Shown here: positions 58,808 through 64,000 of the stretch, piece after piece | Position numbering within the stretch: the first letter of the stretch is position 1 | Layout of the letters: each line of letters starts with the position of its first letter | Assembly (NCBI RefSeq): GCF_001659605.2 | Contig: NC_035164.2 | Span: 5,039,870-5,103,869, forward strand | Direction: 5' to 3' | DNA from: Manihot esculenta | Lineage: Eukaryota; Streptophyta; Magnoliopsida; Malpighiales; Euphorbiaceae | DNA length: 64,000 nucleotides | Notes under the pieces: model-generated | Told to the model about the DNA's origin: nothing | Databases searched by the model: none | The model's input: only the letters and a program-made list of their open reading frames with translations | Made by a program: the position numbers and the translations under genes

Positions 58808-61286
58808 TATAATATCCGGCTAAACTATGCTATCATAACTCTAACTTTTCGACGGAATCTCCGTTAGAATATAAAATCTCAAAATCGAAAACTTTGAAAG
58901 GGTAAAATTGATTTTTATAAAATGAATTTAAAAGATTTTAAAATGTGAAAAAAAATTTTTCAAATCATTAAGGTTCGGCCGCCGAACCTCTCAAATTTAG
59001 CCGCCGAATACAAGCTGGCAGACCCAACTATAAAAGACCTCCAACTCGATTTTGAGAAGAGTTTTTCTCTCTTCGTTTGGGCAAAGGTGAGCCTAAAACC
59101 TCTTGATGATTTTTGCTTTGACCTTTCTTTAAATCCTCTATAAATTCATGAGTTTTACATTTATTTTGAAGAATCAAATTTGATTTTCATGTTTTAGCTT
59201 TTGGGATCCTCAGAGCTCATCTCTTCTTCTCCTCTGAATTTCTCCTTGTTGTTGTAGTTGTGTTTCTTTCAAGAGGTAAGTTTGTTTTTCTCTAAACTCA
59301 TTGTTCTTAGGCTAGATATGAGTTGTGTATAGTTTGAGTTGTTGGAATGAGAATGCATGTAATGATTTATGTCTTTTTCCCTTTTTGTTTTGAATCTTGA
59401 ATGTTGATGTGCTAAATTACTTGCATGTGGGTTTTTTTGAAATCTTCTAGCTGTTTAGAGGCTCCTAGATTGTTGTGGAATATTTTTAAGCTTTTGCTTG
59501 TAAGTTTGAAAGCCTTTTGAGGGCTGTTGGTGGAGGTTGAATCGGATTCTACATTGCAGAAGAATCTAAATTTGGCCGCCGAACATGCTTGTGAAGGCTG
59601 CCTTTTGACCATCTAACCTGCCTCCGAAGATTTGATCTTCGAATCTATAAGGGAATTTTAGGCCATTAAACCTGCCACTAAAAGTCCCCTATCCAGTCTC
59701 GTTTTCTACATGTTTTCTTATATGCTTTTAGGGTTTCTTAGGGTAGTGTCAAATATTGTAAAAGTTATATTTGGTCCCTCATTTAAGTCCATTGGTATAG
59801 GATTAGACTTGGGAGACCGTAAAGGCTTATAGTGAGATAACTGATTCAGAGCTAAGCTTGCATCAGTCAGAGGTGAGTAAAACTAAACCAAACTATTATT
59901 TTAAAGAAATCAAATATTTTAAACATGCTCATGCATTGCGAATGCCATGTGTATATGATTAGGTTGTTTTGCATTAGAATTTACAAATATGATGCATTGC
60001 ATAATTTGTTGTTATTGTGGATGGATGTTAGATGACCCACTAGCTCTCAAACATATTATGATATTGTTATGACGGATACGGAAGTCCAGGTCAAAACTCA
60101 TTCTATGCCTCTGACATTATGTAAGAGAAAGTCTATGTCGAGACTCATTCTATGCCGCTGGCACTATAGATATGTTATGTTACATTGTGTTTAAAAGGAA
60201 GTCCTAAACATCTATTGTGGGTCAGGTACTATTAGAATTTATAAAGGGTTACTGGTGACAAGTCTATCTTGATGTGAATTGTTTATGTTATCCATTTATA
60301 TGATTATAAGTTTTATTAAACTGCTTTTGTTTATGTTTCTGCTCACTAGACTCTTGTAACTTATCTCTTTCCCTTAACCTCAAGTTTGCAGGACCAGCAT
60401 TAACTCGAGAGGTCAGCAATGTTGTATGAGATAGTTATAATGTAATAGTATAGTTGTGGACATGTAATTCATATTGTAGATTAGAATTGTGATTTGTCCA
60501 AATTTTCTTTTATAATCCCTTCATTCATGGTCTTATTATACAAAAATTTTAAAGTTTAAGTTTTGTTTGGACCAAACCGAGGCAATGACCATACTAGAGC
60601 ATTTGATGAGGGCTCTAGTATGGATTTTATATTTTTAGTTATGTTGCATGCACATGTAGGGGTGAGCATTCGGTCGGTTCGATTTTAAATCGAACCGAAC
60701 GGAATAAATCGAAAATCAAAATTTTAGTATTTATAAAAATCAAACCGAACTGATTTTGATCAGAAATTAAATCGAACTGAATCGATCTGATTCAGTTCAA
60801 TTCGGTTCGGTTTGATCAGATTCAATTTTTAATAAATTTTTTATTTTTTACGCTTTATTTTTAGTATTTTAAAATTTAATTAAAATATTTTAATCTTAAT
60901 ATGATCTAATTTCTCTATATTATTGAACATAACATATTATTATCACTAATCGGTTCGGTTCAGTTTTTTTAATTTTTTTATGATCAAAATCGAACCAAAC
61001 CGAAATAACTAAAATTTTTAAAATGAAAAACCCAAATGAATAAGAAACTGAATCGAATTTTCAAATTAATTCGGTTCAGTCAGTTTTTTCTGTTTGAACC
61101 AAATATTGCTCACCCCTATGCACATGTCGTGTTTCAGCTCATGAGATGGAAATATTTTCCTATGCTTTTAAGATCATGTTTGAGATTATATCAAATATAT
61201 CAGGATATATAGTAGACTTGTTACGGGCTCCGATGACCTATATCTGAATCCTAGCATCAGTAGCGGTCTGGTTTCGAATCATTACA
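58808..61286 (+). mobile_element. Solo LTR of the same family as the left-edge LTR
   Basis: Starts TATAATATCCGG (a decayed TGTAATACCCGG), ends TCATTACA, and is flanked by CAAAG on both sides (58803-58807 and 61287-61291). Internal marks match 1-2127 in opposite orientation: the GTTCGGCCGCCGAAC palindrome at 58973, a TATA-like ACTATAAAAG near 59030, and 'attctatgcc' repeats near 60100-60160. About 2.0 kb once the nested MITE is removed. It splits a LINE RNase H domain. No coding content. Confidence 0.85.
60657..61118. mobile_element. hAT-type MITE, 462 bp, nested in the solo LTR
   Basis: TAGGGGTGAGCA...TGCTCACCCCTA are perfect 12-bp terminal inverted repeats, flanked by TGCACATG on both sides (60649-60656 and 61119-61126). 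The interior is rich in CGGTTCGGTT motifs. Same family as 24248-24667 and 36292-36739. Confidence 0.93.
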
Positions 61287-62045
61287 CAAAGGAAAAATAC
61301 CATTTGAGTCACGAAGCCCAACCCCAGTTGCACATCGACTAAGCTTACTCAATAAGGATCCATCAACATTCTATTTAAGACAATTAGAAGGAAGAGGGGA
61401 CCATACAAAAGGTCTGGATTTAATCGAGTTGCTTCGCATCTTTATTGAATTAGCATTTGCTAGCAAGTTTGGACTAGAAAGGGAATTCTTTATTTAAAGC
61501 CTTTAGCCGAGTTACTACTCTAAAAAAGATGAGATAGCAAATGTAGATGGTGTCATTGTTATACCCTTTAAAAATCTTATCATTTTTTGTGGTCCAAATT
61601 TTTTAAATAATGGCGTAGAAGAGAGCTAAACAAAACTACTTCTAAAAAGACTCATAAAATAAAGATTTCTATTCTTGAAAGAACTTAGTGCTCAAGGCTA
61701 GAATACATTAAGCAACACTCCACCATTTGAAGAACCAAGTCCAGACAGACCAAGAGCAAAAATAAGAGAAAATTAAAAAGGTGATTCACTAATTCCTCTT
61801 CCTCTACACATAAAGCACAAGGAGATTGAGAGGGGTCAATAATATCTAGGTGAAAGAGATAGACTTTGGTGCTCAACCTGCCATGACAAACTAGCCAAAC
61901 CATAATTTCAACCTTTAAGCGATGCTACACCATTCCAGACATAGGGAAACACAGAGAGATCTTAGGGCGACACTTGAGAGAAACATCTATATAAAGAGTG
62001 AACATAAAGCTCACCACTGAAATTAAATTTCCATATTAATCTATC

Positions 62046-62649
62046 CTTAATCGAAGAACAAGGTGTTAGAAAAAGGGGATTAACAATCGTAAAGTACAGA
62101 GAATAAAATTAGTTATCTAAATTTGGGATGATACTAAAATTAAATAATATAAGGGAAAAATTAGTTAGCTAAACAATTTGGCTAATTGAAACTAGTAAAC
62201 TAAATTTGAAAACTAACGCCTTTATTCAGATATTGCAATATGTCTAACAGTTTGATCTGCTCTACACTCTACTATATTGCACTCATCAGACTAAATGACT
62301 CAGTGTCTTTTAAATGAGCATTACAAAGAAACTAAAAAAAATCAATAAATGAAATGAGAAGATAATGTCACTACACTGGATATGGCTTGGCTCAATAATA
62401 AACTAAAAAATAGGATCTAAAATATTTGAATAGAGATAGCTAATAAAGATCAATTCAAACTAATATTAACTATGTGATAATTTTGAATCGATCTTCAACA
62501 CACCATTTTGATTCAAAATTGCACACACTAAGCTAGTTTTTGCTTTTTGAACATTAGCACTTTTCAAAGCATGCAACAGGACAAATTGTATTATAATAAT
62601 CCACACTTTTTTGCTCTGAATAGTCCTTCACCACAAGTTAAGCTTTTTA
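62046..62649. other. AT-rich spacer between LINE and Copia relics
   Basis: No gene, repeat or clear element end. It may include the eroded 3' part of the Copia element. Confidence 0.4.
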
Positions 62650-64000
62650 TTTTTTGAATGCTTTCATCTACTTGAAACTTTATTCTAAAGACCAATCTAA
62701 CTCTTCTTTTTCCATTGCTTCTTCAAAAGTTGTTCGATTAGCTATAAACAATACTTGTGAGCTCTCATAAATTTCAGTCAATGATCTGAATTTTCTTGGA
62801 GGAGTTTTATATTCAAATAAAGATGAACTTGCTGAAATTGGAGAAATAACTTATTGTATTTGAGAACTAGCTTGTTGTATTTGAACAGGTGGAGATTTAG
62901 CTTATTATATTTCAACTGGACTTTCAGTCTGTACAGTGTCTAGATTTTCTTGCAAAGGCCAACTTGCCTTTTCATAAAAAACAATATTCCTGCTCACAAA
63001 TATTTTGCCACCAACAGGATTATACAGTATATATGCTTTAGATAGAACACAATAACCAATAAAAACACATTTTACTGATTTATCATCAAGTTTTCTATGA
63101 TTATGAGAATTAATCAAAGCATAGACAACACGATAAAAAATTTGTAAGTGGCTCACTGAAAGTCTTCTATCACTCTAAACTTCAAATGGAGTTTTGTTCA
63201 AAATAACCTTTGTTCGTGATAAATTCAGCAAGTAAATGGTAATTGCAACACTTTCTGTCCAGAAATCATTTAGTAGTCCCTTGGCTTTTAACAAACTTTT
63301 TGCCATTTCCATCACTGTGCGGTTCTTTTGCTCGGCCACTCCATTTTGCTCTAGTGTATATAAAGTTGTTAATTCTCTTAGATGCCTTCATCTTTACAAA
63401 ATTGATTAAATTCATGGAACACAAACTCTCCTCCTCTATCGGTTCGAGGTGCTTTTACACTTTGCCTATTTTGCTTCTCAACAAATGCCTTAAATTTCTT
63501 GAAAACTATAAAGTTCTGACTTGGATTGTAAAAAATACACCCAATTCATGTGGCTGAAATCATCAGTGAACAATAAAAAATATATACTCCCATCAAACGA
63601 CTGCATTTTTATGGGACCACACAAGTCAGCATGTACAACCTCAAGATGTTCAGTTGCCCTTCTAGACTTTCCCAAAGGAAATGGTTGTTTACATTGTTTC
63701 TCATAAATGCACTGTTCAAACAAATCTAGAAACTCTATTTTAAGTAACTCAAAAACCATATGTTTTTTACTCAATAACTGAAGACTCTTTACATATAGAT
63801 GTTTATACCATAAGTGCCATAACATGGACTCACTACTCTCTTTGAAAACAAGAGCATGATTCTCAACACTAGGGACTTCAAGTGGAAATAATTTATTTTA
63901 GAATAGAAATAGTTACTACAATCTGATCTGATTTTTTATCCCTAATCATACAGGACTCAACATCAAATAAAATAGAATATCCATTACTCATGAGTTACCC
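62650..64000 (-). pseudogene. Ty1/Copia pol relic (pre-integrase, integrase), cut by the window edge
   Basis: On the minus strand: GAG-pre-integrase part (about 63825-63700; LWHLWYKHLYVKSLQLL, CIYEKQCKQPFPLGKS); integrase core start (HADLCGPIKMQS, FLLFTDDFSHMNWVYF); degraded core continuing to about 63180 (a TDRGGEF-like stretch, then an ERKNRT-like stretch); then the post-integrase stretch (63156-62905; KLDDKSVKCVFIGYC, SKAYILYNP) and a linker to about 62690. Several stops and frameshifts. RT and RNase H are not seen to the left, so the 3' part is lost. Confidence 0.85.

Larger units (their letters stand above)
58438..62045 (-). pseudogene. LINE relic, split by a solo LTR
   Basis: On the minus strand in order: a zinc-binding domain typical of plant LINE reverse transcriptases (about 61930-61690; WLVCHGRLSTKVYLF, IIDPSQSPCALC, NHLF); an RNase H start (about 61390-61300; NVDGS, GVGLRDSNGIF); then, after the solo LTR, the RNase H continuation (about 58795-58650; FSFPVGVEESNVAELKAI). 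The poly(A)-like end is the T-rich run at about 58438-58460 on the plus strand. Stops and frameshifts abound. The RT core is missing, so it is 5'-truncated or eroded. Confidence 0.75.

Overview
This window is AT-rich plant nuclear DNA, most likely from a woody eudicot. The evidence is spliced genes with GT-AG introns, a CYP714-type cytochrome P450, chromovirus, Copia, LINE, CACTA, hAT and Mutator-like elements, and a tRNA-derived SINE. The species cannot be fixed from sequence alone; a Euphorbiaceae-like plant is only a guess.

The only host genes I can support are a tandem family of P450 genes, all on the minus strand. Four copies look intact (7734-9705, 17827-19823, 32754-34750, 56039-57968). 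Each has five exons of 292, 227, 251, 358 and 426 bp and encodes 517 residues. Three copies are broken: an exon-2 relic (about 4796-5290), an exon-2 plus exon-1 relic (about 44560-46130), and a copy keeping only exons 4 and 5 (49411-50271). The intact copies form two subtypes by protein and promoter: first with fourth, and second with third. All copies covering the I-helix carry GGYQSP where P450s normally have (A/G)Gx(D/E)T(T/S), the most interesting protein-level observation here.

Everything else is duplicated spacer and transposons. The spacer units repeat: retrotransposon-derived tandem repeats, an AT-rich block, a P450 copy, then its upstream flank. Because the spacers are paralogous, several younger insertions can be read against an empty site: a CACTA element (23526-28555), two hAT-type MITEs (36292-36739, 41862-42586), a solo LTR (52305-54092), a Mutator-like MITE carrying a long polypurine tract (54487-55468), and a 91-bp tRNA-derived SINE with a 15-bp target duplication (55636-55726).

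Between P450 copies 1 and 2 lies an odd chromovirus arrangement (10071-16353). It runs gag-pol, then one LTR, then gag-pol, truncated at both outer ends, with a 1562-bp segment present twice. The left edge (1-2127) is a GC-palindrome-rich LTR. A solo LTR of the same family (58808-61286) sits inside a LINE relic near the right edge and itself carries a hAT-type MITE. The right edge is a decayed Copia pol gene.

I found no convincing new multi-gene system. The leads worth checking are the P450 array with its altered oxygen-activation motif, the overlapping chromovirus insertion, and the transposase-free CACTA element carrying telomere-like and palindromic cargo.
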